Notes: a model not told the origin generated them from the letters alone. Shown: positions 23,001 through 35,519, counted from the first letter of the stretch. The stretch is DNA of 64,000 nt from Dendrobium chrysotoxum (GCA_019925795.1 CM034312.1:84447528-84511527); one strand, 5' to 3'. Numbers and translations are program-made.

Positions 23001-25095
23001 GTCTTCAATCTACAAATGAATTAACCATAATACAAGTACAAGTACACATTCACATACAAATCAGCTAGGTTTGTCAAGTTTGCAATGCCAGAAGGTATAG
23101 GCCCATCCAGATAAGTGCCTAGAATTTCCCTGCAATAAGGAATATGTATAAATATATAAAATAAAAATGATTTTTGTATCAATTTAGCTATAATGACAAA
23201 TAAGACATTAAATTTCTTCAGCTTACACGTGAATGAATACTAGAATTACGAGAGCAGAAAATTCACAATTTGAATAAAAATAAAAAAAGAAAAGTATGGT
23301 AAGGCGAGGGAAACAGACACCCACTGAAGCATCTACGAAGCGAAGAATCCTCAAATCATTTAAAACTGAGAAATAAATGTCAGAGCACTGCCTAACATTT
23401 ATTTATACATAGCGAGATGCTTTAAGCCATGACAGTTGATGACGCGCATATCCAACTTTTCTTACGAACTTTCGTTATATATGCATTTTGCACAATGATT
23501 TTTTTTTACAGTATGAAATTTCTATTTTTTTCTAGCAAAACGCATTTGAGCAGCACAATTTTGTGTAGATAGGTAGATGGATGAGTTCCGTTATTGCAGC
23601 TTTTATCATATATGAAGAGTTCAATTATACTGTTGCAGACAGGCAGGGCTTCATAATGCAAGAAAGACCATTTCATAAATGGTTATTAGGAATGAGTTCA
23701 CTTACAGTCTATTTAACTGAGTGAGCTTGCTTATGAAATCAGGTATCTTTCCTGAGAAATTATTATCAGAAATCCTTCTGCACAATCATTGTCCAAATTA
23801 GTAACGCGCACAAAAAACACAAAAGATATGATGACGAGATAATGCTTACAGGTCAGTCAAATTGGTCAACTTGGCAAGAGTTTCTGGGAGTTCTCCAGTG
23901 AAGCCATTTGATGCTATTGTACTAAATATAAAGATGAAAGTGACACTCATTTTCCAAAATAAAAAATGAGGAAAAATGACAAAATAGGATAATCGTAAAC
24001 ATTTGACTCCTTCTAGACGGTTCGATCAAACTTGGAAAGCTTACAGTTTTTCCAGGTTAATGAGATTCCCAAGCTCTTGAGGAATGGTCCCCGAGAAGCG
24101 GTTGCCTTCCATGTTCCTGCATCATAGTATTGTTATATTTGGCCGGATAACAGCTTATTACTAATATGAAAATAAGAAAAGGGAGGAAGAAATGTCCTCC
24201 TTTTTCCCTACAGGGTTTTCAGTGTCGTCATCTGAGTTAGAAATTGTGGGAACGGCCCAGATAATCGATTACCCATCAAGGTCCTACAAATTTTGATCAT
24301 TAAAAACTGAGAAGTATCCAAAAACTGAAATTTCCAAATTTCAAAATGACATATGAAAGATTAAACGGATTTAGAGGAGGAGGGCAGCATTTCACTAACA
24401 GGTTGATCAAGCCCAGCTTGCTCCATGCCTCAGGGACGCTACCATCGAAGAGATTCCTGGTCAAATCCCTATAAATAATCCCAAGAAGAAAACTTCACTC
24501 AATCGACAAGCTCGCCGATAGGTTATCTTATTTCCCACTTCGAATTAAAAAATAAAGAAAGTTGCTACTTCACTTACAACAGCTGAAGATAACGAAGATC
24601 GCCGAACTCCACCGGCAACGCCCCGGAGAAATTCTGTGACTTTATCGATCTGCACACGTAAGGCCCATTCCATATCAATCGAATCCCAATACCAACAAGT
24701 TATTTATGATATCCCAATTTTCCACAAAAGAATCTCACATTTCTATAACATGGCAGGTGGAGTTGCCGTTGAAGCTGCAATCGCAATCGATCCCGTTGGC
24801 TATCGTGGCATTCGACATGTACCAACTCCCTTCCCCGCTGCACGGATCCTCGCTGAAATCCCAACCATTGTTTCCAATCCTCTGCGCGATCTTCTTAAGG
24901 ACTCGCACTGCCCAAAACAGAGCAACTGTTTTCTCAACACAAACCCTAGAGCTAGTAAAGCAGAAGAAATAAAACTTAATTTTCTACTCTACCTTCGTCG
25001 CTGGAAAGAACAGCAGCCCCGTATGCTTGAACACCCAACTCCATGGACAAGACAAGGAAGCACAGAGCAAAATGCAAAGGATTGAGAACTCCCAT
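20099..25095 (-). CDS. LRR-malectin receptor-like kinase (LRR-VIII type), ectodomain exons 1-18, kinase part absent
   Basis: Minus-strand exons: 25095-24993, 24907-24739, 24649-24578, 24468-24400, 24283-24212, 24116-24045, 23921-23850, 23777-23706, 23129-23058, 22976-22905, 22821-22750, 22618-22544, 22423-22355, 21407-21339, 21250-21212, 21107-21055, 20746-20373, 20294-20099. Together they give 597 codons in one frame. The product starts with a signal peptide (MGVLNPLHFALCFLVLSMEL), then GWDFSEDPCSGEG and CDCSFN typical of this family. About eleven LRRs follow, most encoded by a single 72-nt exon each, then a Cys-rich linker (NPCLRRNFPC) and a malectin domain (LHINCGGRE ... RGVYGPLISAISVTP). 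Members are plasma-membrane kinases with extracellular ligand-binding parts. The last exon ends at a good GT donor in the phase expected before the transmembrane exon, but no transmembrane or kinase exon follows in the 20 kb to the window edge. Intron 17 appears to use a GC donor. Confidence 0.9.
21490..21683 (+). mobile_element. 5'-truncated LINE 3' end in a receptor intron
   Basis: A T-rich 3' UTR-like segment ends in ATACGGGCCAAGCCCAAATTTTTCC followed by an A-run of 14 (21670-21683). The same ending style (GGCTTCTGCCCCAAGTTTTTCC plus A-run) closes the LINE remnant at 42900. It sits in the intron between exons 13 and 14, antisense to the gene. The left border is uncertain. Confidence 0.6.
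21755..22164. mobile_element. Possible Tourist-type MITE in the same intron
   Basis: The 410-bp segment is flanked by TTA on both sides (21752-21754 and 22165-22167). Its ends GGAGCCATTTGAAATCACTTC and, reversed, GGGTTTGTTTGGCATAAATTTC are partly alike. The interior is AT-rich with TTTTTA runs and no ORF. Confidence 0.5.
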
Positions 25096-25330
25096 ACCGC
25101 TTGTGCTGGATCTGAGCAGGCAATCAACGGCAAGACAAACTGCAATCAATCAAGTCTATTAAAGATTAGAACTCGAATATGAAGCTGGCGAGAAAAATAT
25201 TAACGGTACCTTGTTCAACTAGTAATAAGTCAAATACTTGTAAGCTCCGAGCTCCGAGCTCCGAGCTGAAAATTTCAGAGAGCTCGAAGAACCTTGCAAC
25301 CAGAGAAATGGAAGAAGCGGGAGGGAACAA

Positions 25331-25344
25331 GGAATATATATAAA
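25331..25344 (-). promoter_or_regulatory. TATA box of the receptor gene
   Basis: On the minus strand TTTATATATATTCC lies about 240 nt upstream of the ATG at 25095. A GAGCTCC microrepeat (25247-25267) lies between them in the 5' leader. Placement is by sequence only. Confidence 0.5.
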
Positions 25345-25441
25345 GCCGACAGAAAGCGCGCGAGAAATTGTGTTTAGACGATAAACCAAAATATCGCGAG
25401 AAGTTGAGGAGTCTAGCCTTGAGCCGCCATGAAAGTAGTCG

Positions 25442-26277
25442 CGTTAGTACAAAATGATAATACTATATTACCATTTCACACTAAAAAAATTTAATAAAAG
25501 GTTTTAAACGAAAAGGAAGGGCGATTTCATAATTTTTTATTTGATGTTAAATTACATTTATGTACGACCAATTAATTTTGATAACACAATTATTTGCGGA
25601 GCTTTCCTGAATTAAATTAGTTAAAAATTTATAAAAAAAACCACTATAATCATGTAATTTTCACTATAGAAATTATAGAAATACCATATTCTCGTATAGA
25701 CTTTTAAAATTCAACAATTGGATTATGTATTAATGATCAAATAATAATAGCCAAAAATCTGATAATGGTGGCAACCAATAGTAATGATGGTCGTCGATAC
25801 AACAATAATGTCAAGTCTTTATTCCACTATATGGGGTTATCTACATGAATCTTTTTTCTTTATTGTGTGATGTTAAGGATCAAATTCTCATTAAAATCTA
25901 ATAAAGAAATATCATTTCTAATATTTTCTAATCAGATTTTTTTTTTGATCTACCACTATATTTCTTAACGTAAGTTAAATTTAATATATCTATTAGCTCC
26001 CACTGCTGTCTATCAACCACTGTCACAGTTCTTTTACACTACATTCATTTTACTTCAATCAAAAGAAAAAAAATCATTTGCATTTATTTTACACCCATCT
26101 AAATAACTCCAAACATTTTAAATGCATTAGATTCCTTTTTCAGAGCATTACATTTTTACTCTGCATTCCTTTTGTAACCAACTAAATAACCACTTAGTCA
26201 ATGGAAGCCCATACTTGGCTGATATTCGATTTAAATTCGCACACGAACCATTTTAAATGCATAGGTCATATAAGAAC
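25442..26277. other. Intergenic AT-rich DNA with decayed repeats
   Basis: No gene seen. 26020-26200 resembles 37245-37495 (both carry CATTCATTTTACTTCAA then TTTATTTTACAC), so it belongs to a dispersed repeat. Confidence 0.45.
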
Positions 26278-26757
26278 TAGGGGTGCAACCGAGTCAAGCC
26301 CACTCGCGAGCTGGCTCGAGCTCAACTCGGTAATAGGCTCGACGAGTCGAGCTCGATAGCTTACCGAGCTCGAGCTCGTTGAGCAGCTCATGAAATGCAT
26401 GGGCGGTGGGAAAATGAAATCACGTACGCGGGAAAATCAAACGCAAGGACCTTGCCAGTTGGAAAATGAAATCACGGCTGTCGCTGGCGACGACAACGAC
26501 TTATGTTGGCCACGGATGCTAGCGAAGCCGACGCTAACGTCGACGACGCTACGGACGTTGGCGACGATGACACGAACGCAGGCATGACGGACGCGGATGA
26601 GCAGCTCGAACTGCCGCTCAATGAGCTGCTCAACGAGCTCATTTTCCCCAGTCGAGTCGAGCTCAACTCAAGTTTGAGCTTGAGCTCGGTATTTGATAGT
26701 TGAGCTCGATTCGTACACTCCCTTACTCAAGCTCTACTCGACTCATTTGCACCCCTA
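26278..26757. mobile_element. hAT-type non-autonomous DNA transposon
   Basis: The ends are TAGGGGTGCAAC and TTGCACCCCTA, followed inward by GAGTC-AG on both sides. Flanking octamers ATAAGAAC (26270-26277) and ATACGAAC (26758-26765) match 7 of 8, the duplication size of hAT elements. The interior is rich in GAGCTCGAGCTC-type inverted motifs and codes for nothing recognisable. Confidence 0.75.
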
Positions 26758-27249
26758 ATACGAACACTCATCATTTCAAACAAATCAAATATGAACAAAC
26801 CACCGAGCTCATCACTGTTTTATTGTTCCTTTAAAAATATTTATAAGTAGTAAAAAAAGTCTCAAGCTCAATCTAAATTTGATTATTTTACACTTCATCC
26901 AATAAGAAAGAAGTAAAAATAAATAAATAATCCAATAAGAAAGAAGCAACATTAATGCATGTCAACCTCTCAAAAATGGTTGAGAGCGAATCGTAGCTTG
27001 ACCATGCATGCATGCAAGCGTTGAAGGACTAATTAGTATTTAGACGTGAAGAAGAGAAGCCAAATTAATGGCGAATGAGAAAGGTAGAAGAAAGGTACGA
27101 ATTGAGACTTTTCAATACTTTCAATTAATAAGGTGCGTGTGGAAAATATGAGTAATCATCAACTACATGCAGAAGGAAATACTATTTGAAATATTAAAAT
27201 TCTACTTTCAATTAATAACGTGCGTGTGGAATATTATTATTATCATTGT

Positions 27250-27640
27250 GTGAGCGCATACATATAAAAAAATCAAAGTTTTGTGCAAGAATTTTTTAGA
27301 TTGACTTGTTGGGCCATATAGATTTTAATTTTAGTAGACTTATGGTCGAATCGAATGCCTCGATGAGACAGACTCAATGATAGTAAAAGTGATATGATTC
27401 GACTCCAAATAAGCTCAGATCAAATACTTCGTAGAATTTTCGTAACAAAAATTAGATGATAAAATGAACTTTGAATATTGTGTGCTTTTAGTCAAAACGA
27501 GCATCTCGATGAGAGAAATTCAACGATCCTATCATCCTAATATCACTCATTTTCAAGGTCATTAAGGTATTTGAATGTTAAGAAAAATGATTTATGATTA
27601 AAGGAACTTATAACTGTAACAATCCGAATTTCTAAAAATA
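27250..27640. repeat. Solo-LTR-like family, U3-type fragment
   Basis: The segment repeats the pattern 'CTTATGGTCGAATCGA ... GATGAGA ... TCATTAAGGTATTTGAATG' also found at 39260-39410, 45690-45930 and 53500-53600. A U5-type piece of the same family lies at 29560-29770, so one copy may have been split by later insertions, including the CACTA element. Confidence 0.45.
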
Positions 27641-27901
27641 ATTTAAAATAAAAAAAATCTGATTTCTTGCATCTCATAAACCAAGACTTTTTACTTGTTT
27701 AGAGTGACAACTAAAATGCATATTATTGATTCATTGCTATTGTTTATGTACTATTTTACTGCTTTATTGTTATTGTTTTATGATTTATTGTCATTGCACG
27801 GATTTATTATTAGTGCCATTGATTTTACTGATGACACTATACTAATACTATTACCGATACGGAAATCAATATTGTTCGATACTACTATTGATTCATTGTA
27901 C

Positions 27902-28501
27902 CACTACATGAAAATCAGTCATTTCAGACGGAACTGTGTGAATTTTCGGCGAAACTGAGTGAATTTTTGGTGGATTTTTTTCCTCCAGTATGAGCCGCGT
28001 AGAAAACTAAAATCGACAATTTATTTCCGGCGACATTTATTTCCGGCGATCATAGTGGCGAGAAATTTAAAAAAAATTATTTGAAAACCGAAGTCGCCAG
28101 GCTGCCTCCCACGCTGCCCACTGTCCTCCCTCACTACATGTTGCCTGCCCGAGTTGCTAGCCGGCTCGAGCTGCCCTCCTGTGCTTCCTGCTGCCTACCC
28201 GAGGTCACATGCTCACCTAGTTGTTTGCCCGCGGTTACCTACCCAACCTACCCTGTTTCCCTCCTGCCTAGGATTCGAACTAAGTACGAAAAAAAAATTC
28301 AAAGACTCAACCACTTTGCTGGAAAGGCAAATGTGTTAAAATTGTCACCCTTTTTTATTTAAAATATAATTATAAAAAACGTCTAAAAAAGCTGCCATAA
28401 TCAAAACCGTCAGAAGCCGCCGGAAATTCTACCAGAGATTTAGCCAAAAAAAATTTCATCATAATCCGTCGGAAAATCGCCAAAAATTTTTATAGTATGT
28501 G
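27902..28501. mobile_element. CACTA-type non-autonomous transposon, 600 bp
   Basis: The left end is CACTACATGAAAATCAG and the right end reads CACATACTATAAAAA inward (CACTA with a 2-bp insertion). Flanking TAC at 27899-27901 and 28502-28504 fits the 3-bp duplication of CACTA elements. Subterminal TTCCGGCGA / CCGTCGGAAA-type motifs occur on both sides. The C-rich middle has no transposase. Confidence 0.75.
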
Positions 28502-28504
28502 TAC

Positions 28505-31500
28505 ATCATTATAGGATTTTACTGTATTGATATGATTCCAATAATCTTTACTGATGCTTTGATTTTACCGCTTTATATGATTTTTTACTTATTAATAGTA
28601 TCGATAGGATGACTGCTTTATCGATTCAACAACCGTACTAGTTTATTGGTTTCCCCATTGTACTATTTTATTGGCTTTCATACTATATTGTTTTATTCTT
28701 TACATATTCTACTGCTACTGCATATGTGTTTTACTAACGTTGTGAAAATCGGACCGGACAATGAACCAGTAGAAGGAGATATTCACGGTTCGACCAATTC
28801 GACCGGTCAAACCGGTGTCGAACTGAATGACATAATAAATAAAATTTAAATAATAATATGAATATGTTATTAAAAAAATAAAATAAAAAAATGTTATTAA
28901 AAATAAATTGAATTCACACACGACTATCTTATGTAATTTTAAATTTAAACATATTCAATCTTTAAATTTAATTCAAATTTAACAAAAATTTAACTTACAT
29001 ATCAATTTATAAGTTTAATATAAATTATTATTAATTTATATTATATATTTATATACAATTTACACTTATAAATTATATATTAAATTCATATTATTATTTT
29101 ACATGTATAAATTATTAAGGTTAAATTAGATCATTTATTATAAATAATTAATTAATTAATTTTTATAGTATATAAAATAATAAATGACGAACATAATTTA
29201 TTTAACATTATTAATTACAAAATTATTATTTATATCATAAAAAATTTATTCAAAAAATATATTTTAAAATAGATATTATGTGTTGTAAACTTAAGAGTTA
29301 AAAAATAAGAACTTTAACTTATTTAAAATATATATATTTATATTGATAAAAGAAATTATATAACTCTAGTTGTTGTTTATTAAAAGATAAAATAATAATT
29401 TTTTTCAAATTAGATTATGGGGCATCATACTAAAAAGAGTTATATTATGTAATGTTTTAAGATTTGGCTAAAATTATCAAAATATTACGCTAAAAAGTTA
29501 TAAATATACCACATTCTTTACACGAAGTATGCCTTTTTACCTGAATTTGGTGTGAGCTTAGATATATAAAGAACTCTAAAGCCAACCCCGACACTCGATG
29601 CTGACTATCATTGCTAGAATTCATAACTAATTGTCAGACCATTGTTACTAATTATAAACTCTACTATATTTCTTATGAACATTTCTTTTATTTCTGAGTG
29701 TGGGATCTTCGTGCAAAACTACGACATAAATCTTTTTTTCGTATTGCCTCAAATTTCTTAACATGTGTAAAATTCTAAGTCTTGATGTTGCACAAAGATC
29801 TATATATATGCAAAGAAGATAAACTCACAAGTAACATAAGAGTTTCTACATGAAAATCTAAAAAAAAAAAAATCATGCAGCCTATCGCAATTATCATAAT
29901 CCACTATATTTGTCAAGACCACATAAGTCTGTTGTTCTCCCTAATTAGAGAAAGCAAGATTATAAATTATGGATTGATAACTCAATCTTTTGTTAGTGTT
30001 ATAGAAAGTACTAGAGAAGTAATAGGAGATGATGGATGGTAGTGTTAATTTTGTTGACGTTCAACAAAGGCATACAACAGTAGACACTAAGAATAGTCTA
30101 CAAAAAGCGATTATAATAATGAGGCAACAATCAATAAATAAGGGTCAAACATTAGTAAATAGTTGGGTAAATATAACAGGGTGAAAGTGGTTGGGCAAAT
30201 GATAATAAAATAATAATAATTGAGTGAGAGAGGTTAGAAGATAAAGATCAGGCAAAAGATGGTCTAATGATGATGGTTGTGCAATGATAATCAGAAGATG
30301 GTAAAAGCATGACGATGACTAAATGTGTCATAATCCTACCCGATATAACTCGATAACACATAGGTCATACCGTGCCCGATCTAGGCAAGAACTAGAAATT
30401 GACCCCAAGATCCAATGTAAAAGTGCTGAGAAAACTAAACTTTCAATTTATACAACACAGAGCCACTATTGAATATAATATATAGCTGAAGACTAAATCT
30501 CAAAAATGACTTTTCTATATATATCATCCAAATATATATGTGCAATCTAAAGTCTATCTACAATGACGCTTGGCAATAAAAAGTACAATAAAATAAAGAC
30601 AAGCCTCGAAAATGAAACTAGCCAAAAAGGCATGCATTCAACACAAATCAAAGCTTAATATTAGAAACTACTAAACACGCTCATTACCCTTTCCCTAACA
30701 GCCTTACCTGAAAGCGAAAGTAAATGCAAGAATGAGTTAACACGGCTCAGTAGGCTATCGTAGCCTAAAACATGAATCAAAAGCTAAAACCAAAAGGACT
30801 AAAAATATTGTGCTGTAAAAATAAACTAAAGCACTATACGAAAAAGTTGAAATTAACTGAAAAAGGTACCGATACTAAATTGTTAATATGCATTTATAAA
30901 TAACTACTAAAATTATACATACTGAAATATAAACAAATATTTCATAGTAATTCTCAGAATAGGTCTCAGGCCCTATATATATATAATTAACAAAATCCCT
31001 TCTTAGAGAATATCAAAATAGTTTGGCACCATTTGCGGGAATAATTTTACTATTCTTCTTTAATGGTCGATCAAAGTGATACAAATAACAAATTTTCTCA
31101 TTCTTATACTCACCAAAAAAAGAATCTATCTGGCAATCATGGATGTCATAATCATATAAGGGGGAAGTCTCTATTTCTAACCTTAGAAACTTGAATCCGA
31201 AGGATGCGAAAGTAGCAAACAAGAATTTTACATTTATTGGAAGAGGTCGATCATCAAAGAGTCTCATCACAAAATAATGGAGTTCCCTCCCCACAATACC
31301 ATCAACATAATATGGATGGATAATTTGAAGATTCTCATGAAGAACACCCTCGCCATCATGCTGATGCTCCTCATCAAGCTCACCAAATTTAGAATCATCC
31401 ACCTATTATGTTGGATTTAACTCAACCTTGACTTATAGATACTCCTTGTGATATTATACGAGACGAGCTATGACGCCTTATCCAAGAAAAATTTCCAATC

Positions 31501-31592
31501 GGGGATAAAAATAATCTTAACACCCTTCAATGCAACTTTCAAGATTCATCTAATAATAACCATTAAATTTCAAAAGATACATATTTTGATAT
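28505..31592. other. Long AT-rich intergenic stretch without a recognised gene
   Basis: 28740-28830 carries GTGAAAATCGGACCGGAC ... GACCGGTCAAACCGG, a repeat-like GC patch. 28850-29460 is extremely AT-rich. 29560-29770 matches the end of the solo-LTR-like family (ATCTTCGTGCAAAACTACGAC). A 129-codon minus ORF at 31013-31402 has a plausible composition but no domain I recognise; I do not call it a gene. Confidence 0.5.
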
Positions 31593-31597
31593 GTAAC

Positions 31598-31789
31598 GGT
31601 TGTGATTGGTCCAAAATTTATTGATTGTACTTTCTTGAGTTAGGTTCTTGAGTAACCTCTTGTGCTACCATTAGTATATTATTTAGTTTTTTTTGTGTGG
31701 CTATTGTGCTGTCATTAGAAGTTTATAAATAGCTACTATAGTTTGTAATAAAGAAGCAAGCCATTAAGCAATGAATCTATTCTATTTTC

Positions 31790-31859
<70 letters not shown>

Positions 31860-31905
31860 AAGCTCAAGAGAAAAAACTTCTTCCTCTCTCAAAGAAGATC
31901 CTGCA
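31598..31905 (+). repeat. 5' LTR of the gag-only copia element
   Basis: 308 bp. Aligns with 33440-33761 over its full length with scattered substitutions. Contains AGTTTATAAATAGC, AATAAAG and a (CT)n run at 31791-31856; ends CTGCA. Confidence 0.85.
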
Positions 31906-32599
31906 AGTGGTCTCAGAGCAAAGTGGAGGAAGAGTAAGTTTTCTTGCGTAAGAAAATGACTTAGAAGTGGTGGCAGGGAGGTCTCAGGCGGAGACCAATT
32001 GGAGTCAGGTTGTGGTTCGCAAGTCTAAGCATGCATACAGGAAGCAAAGTACGTAGAGCCCTTGGAGTGTGGCATTGGTCGCACGAGACTTGAGTGTGGG
32101 GCTTCGAGCGTAAGAGGCATGGTGCCATTGTCGGGCTGAAGAGGAGAATCGAGCGGGCTGATGTGAGCAGTAGGCCTCACAGGAGCGCGAGGCACATGAT
32201 AGGGCGCAAGGTTCATAGGGCGTAGGGTTCGCACTGAAGGTGTATGCGGGTGCGAGGGGAGCTCGAGGAGAGGCACAAGTGTATAGTGCACAAGGAGCGT
32301 GAGACACAAAGTGAGGGTGTAGACATGCAGTGCACAGTGCGTGTGCTAGCTGAGCATGAGGGCTAGTTAAGTGCGGAAGGGGTTGGCCACATGGGATGCA
32401 TCGCGGCAGGGGAAGCCACATGTCATGAACAGAGCACGATGAGCGGGAACATGTGGGATTGATCGTAGACATGCACAGGGAAAGACGCATGGGTAACTGA
32501 GCACAGGCTCAGTCTGTTCTCATAATGCAGAACATATGATTGGAGTATGAGTCATACAGGCAAAAGTTGTAGAGGTGAATAAGTGCGAGGCTGCAACTT

Positions 32600-33370
32600 T
32601 TGGCTATTGTGCATTTCTTACAGTTGAATTCGGACTACAGACAGAATTCTTACTACAAGTTCTTGACCATGTCGAAGCAAAATTTTGAAATCAATAAGTT
32701 TACTGGTGAAAACCATTTTGACTTATGGAGAATGAAAATGAAGGCCCTCATTGTTCATCAAGGAACCCCTGAGGAGATTTTCAGAGAATATCTTGATGCC
32801 ATAACTGATAGGACAAGGGTTAGGCAAACCCAATTAAAGGCTCATAGTACAATTTTGTTATCGCTCAGTGATAAAGTTTTGGGGGAAGTAGCCGAAGAGG
32901 GTTCTGTCATAGGAGTTTGAGAGAAATTGAAATCATTATACTTGAAGAGATCGTTTGCCAACTGGTTACATATAAAGAAATCTTTATATACATTATATAT
33001 GGATAAGGGTAAAAATTTGAAAAATATATTAATGAATTTAACAAAATTATCCTTGATCTTAATAATATATATTTAAGAATTGAGGAAGAAGATCAATGTA
33101 TTATCCTTCTAAGTTCTTTGCCAAAGTTATATGAAAATATAGTAGATATATTACTATATGGAAAACATATGTTGATCATGATCGAGGTAAAGTCGGTGTT
33201 GGTGTCCAAACAACTTCAGCATGGGAATGAAGATAAAGAAGATGATAGCAAGAGGAAGGCACGACCATAATAATAAAATATTTCTACTGTCATAAAGAAG
33301 GATATTTCAAGAGAAATTGGCCAAATTTGTTGAAGTGGAAAGGTGCTAAGACCAAAGATGACGCCAACTT
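32600..33370 (+). pseudogene. Copia gag remnant (UBN2 type)
   Basis: The ORF 32600-32920 encodes a gag N-terminus with NKFTGENHFDLWRMKMKALI and KAHSTILLSLSDKVLGEVAE, as in copia gag proteins. A TGA ends it at 32918-32920. The same frame order continues in pieces (LKRSFANWLHIKKSLYTLYMD) to a decayed zinc knuckle, FYCHKEGYFKRNWPN near 33285, in which the first and last Cys of the CCHC are lost. Not functional. Confidence 0.8.
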
Positions 33371-33439
33371 AGCTGAGACAATAGATGGAGTCATATGGAG
33401 TGGCTCAAATGTTTTGTAAATCTGGACCAAGGTAGAGTT

Positions 33440-33649
33440 TGTTGTGTTTGGTCCAAGATTTATTGATTTTACTTTCTTGAGTTAGGTTCTTGAGTAGCCT
33501 CTTGCGCTACCATTAGTATCTTATTTAGGTTTTTTTTTGTGTGGCTACTGTGCTACCATTAGAAGTTTATAAATAGTCACTATAGTTTGTAATAAAGAAG
33601 TAAACCATTAAGCAATAAATATATTATATTTTTAGCTCTCTCGCTCTCC

Positions 33650-33716
<67 letters not shown>

Positions 33717-33761
33717 AGCTCCAGAGGCAGAGCTTCTTCCACTCTCTAAGAAGATCCTACA
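33440..33761 (+). repeat. 3' LTR of the gag-only copia element
   Basis: 322 bp, TGTTGTG...CTACA, followed by the GTAAC duplication. Its (CT)n run (33646-33717) is interrupted. Confidence 0.85.
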
Positions 33762-33766
33762 GTAAC

Positions 33767-34540
33767 AATTAAAATTTATTTCAGGAGTCATTAGAAGTCC
33801 AAATCATAAATCTTTTTTTCATAACATAGATATTATTGTGCTTTAGTTTCACTATTTTTTACCTAATTTTTGGGCTTTGGTGCAATTTCTTATGAATTGA
33901 CATTTATCGGTACAAGTGAAATTTTTTGGACAGTTAGGTATCCATTTTGTAAATCAATTTCACCGGAGTATTTTGGACATGCTTAACTAATTTATGAATA
34001 TTTTTTATTTAATTTTTTTATTCCCATATTTGAAGATATAAAAAAAAATTAAGCTAAAAATTGAACAATTTGCAGAATGACAAATATGTGGTTTGATTAT
34101 TTTATTATAAAATCTTTTTCCAATAAAATTTTAAATGTCATGTTGTTGCGGGCTAGAATATACGCGTTGATAGAGTTAGTATTTTTCGTCTTAGCGTTGT
34201 ACGGATATCCAACTCACAAACAGAAGAAAAAAAAACACTTGGATTTTTACCTGGAAAGTCTTGAAAAAGGGAAAAACCACGAGGCTACGCCCAGTTGAAA
34301 TGATTTCACTAGTACTTGAATTGATTACAAGTGATTGACTTGTCCTTAAAGTGGGGAAAATCAGATTACAATAATCGACCGTGAGGTCACATTTGATATT
34401 TCGTTTACAGAGAAGTTGGGAAGAAAAAAATGGAAAAAAATGAGAGAAAAGATAGGAGAGCGAAAATAGAAACCAGATTTTGGAGGTCCTAAAGTCATTT
34501 TTTGTTAGTTGGCCTAGTTTAAATTTTTATTTATCTCGAG
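33767..34540. other. AT-rich intergenic stretch, nothing recognised
   Basis: No ORF with family resemblance and no clear repeat border seen. Confidence 0.4.
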
Positions 34541-34544
34541 GTAG

Positions 34545-34960
34545 ATCACTTAATTCTGACATCATTACGACATTTAAGTATTTGACAAATGCTCTATTAT
34601 CAATGGATTTAATATGGGTTGTCTGATGGAGCACTCCGAATTTGCTCTAGATCTTCTTCATATTTATGAAATCAGCCACTCCCAAGCATCTATAAATAAA
34701 TATCATTCTTCATATAAGGGTGGGAGGAAGAAGAGTAAATTAGAGAGAACTCTCTTGTATTTTTCAGCTATCGTCGCCGCTGATAACCATCAGCTATTAC
34801 TACCGACAATCACCATCATCACTAAGGGTCAACATAAAAAATCACCACCATCTTTAAAATATTGACAAAATCTAACCTTGCTATTGAGTGTAACTGTCCA
34901 CATGTAAACATCTATTTTCTATAATCCTTATTGGAAAAATTAAACTTTGTTGTTGGGTGT
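34545..34960 (+). repeat. Solo-LTR-like family, partial copy
   Basis: GACATCATTACGACATTTAAG, CACTCCCAAGCATCTATAAATA and a following trinucleotide-rich block (ACCATCAGCTATTAC...) correspond in order to 53568-53800 and 39340-39600. TATAAATA near 34691 would be its TATA box. Confidence 0.5.
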
Positions 34961-35519
34961 TAACTATTTCTCTGCAGATATTTGATTTATGCACTCTCCC
35001 TCTTCTTTTGCAGAAAAGGAAGGAGGATCTTTGGATCACAGACTAAATAGTGAATTTTGCACTTTTCGAATATTCCTTATAAAATTTTCTTATGATCTTA
35101 TTAATATTATTTGTATGCGCTAAATTTATATATAATACTGAGATATAAAATATATACTCTATCAACTTAAATTTTTTATCACGCAATATATATTAATTTG
35201 AGTATTCTTAATTAATTAAACATTACCTTTTTATTTCCATGCAGAACATCGTACAAAACATTATGTTCCTAAAGTATGGGTGCACTTTAGAGCTAACAAA
35301 CTTTATAGCTATTCTAAAGTTCTCTTGACACAGATTATGTTCCAAGTACTGATGCTTTTTCAAAAGAAATCATCCGATTGCACAAATTTCAATATAATAT
35401 TTATATTTATATTTTTAGAGACAAATTGATGACCAATTATATTCTAATTTTAACAAATTTATAGCCAAATTAAATATCACGGTGTAACTAGCATATTAAC
35501 ATCAAATATGATACAATCC

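Larger units (their letters stand above)
31598..33761 (+). mobile_element. Complete short copia-type element with only a decayed gag, 2164 bp
   Basis: The LTRs are 31598-31905 and 33440-33761, with a 5-bp duplication GTAAC at 31593-31597 and 33762-33766. A PBS for initiator tRNA-Met (TGGTCTCAGAGCA) starts at 31908. The internal 1.53 kb holds a GC-richer leader and a broken gag, then passes directly to a purine-rich stretch before the 3' LTR. Protease, integrase, RT and RNase H are absent. Both LTRs have a (CT)n microsatellite of different length and the TATA signal GTTTATAAATAG. The first LTR starts GG instead of TG. Confidence 0.85.

Noticed and set aside
24636..25085. 149-codon plus ORF
   Set aside because: Antisense shadow of receptor exons 1-3.
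31013..31402. 129-codon minus ORF with ordinary composition
   Set aside because: No recognised domain, no supporting neighbours, in a transposon-rich stretch; kept only as a note.
32005..32490. 161-codon minus ORF, Cys/Ser/Pro-rich
   Set aside because: Antisense to the leader of the gag-only copia element; no motif.
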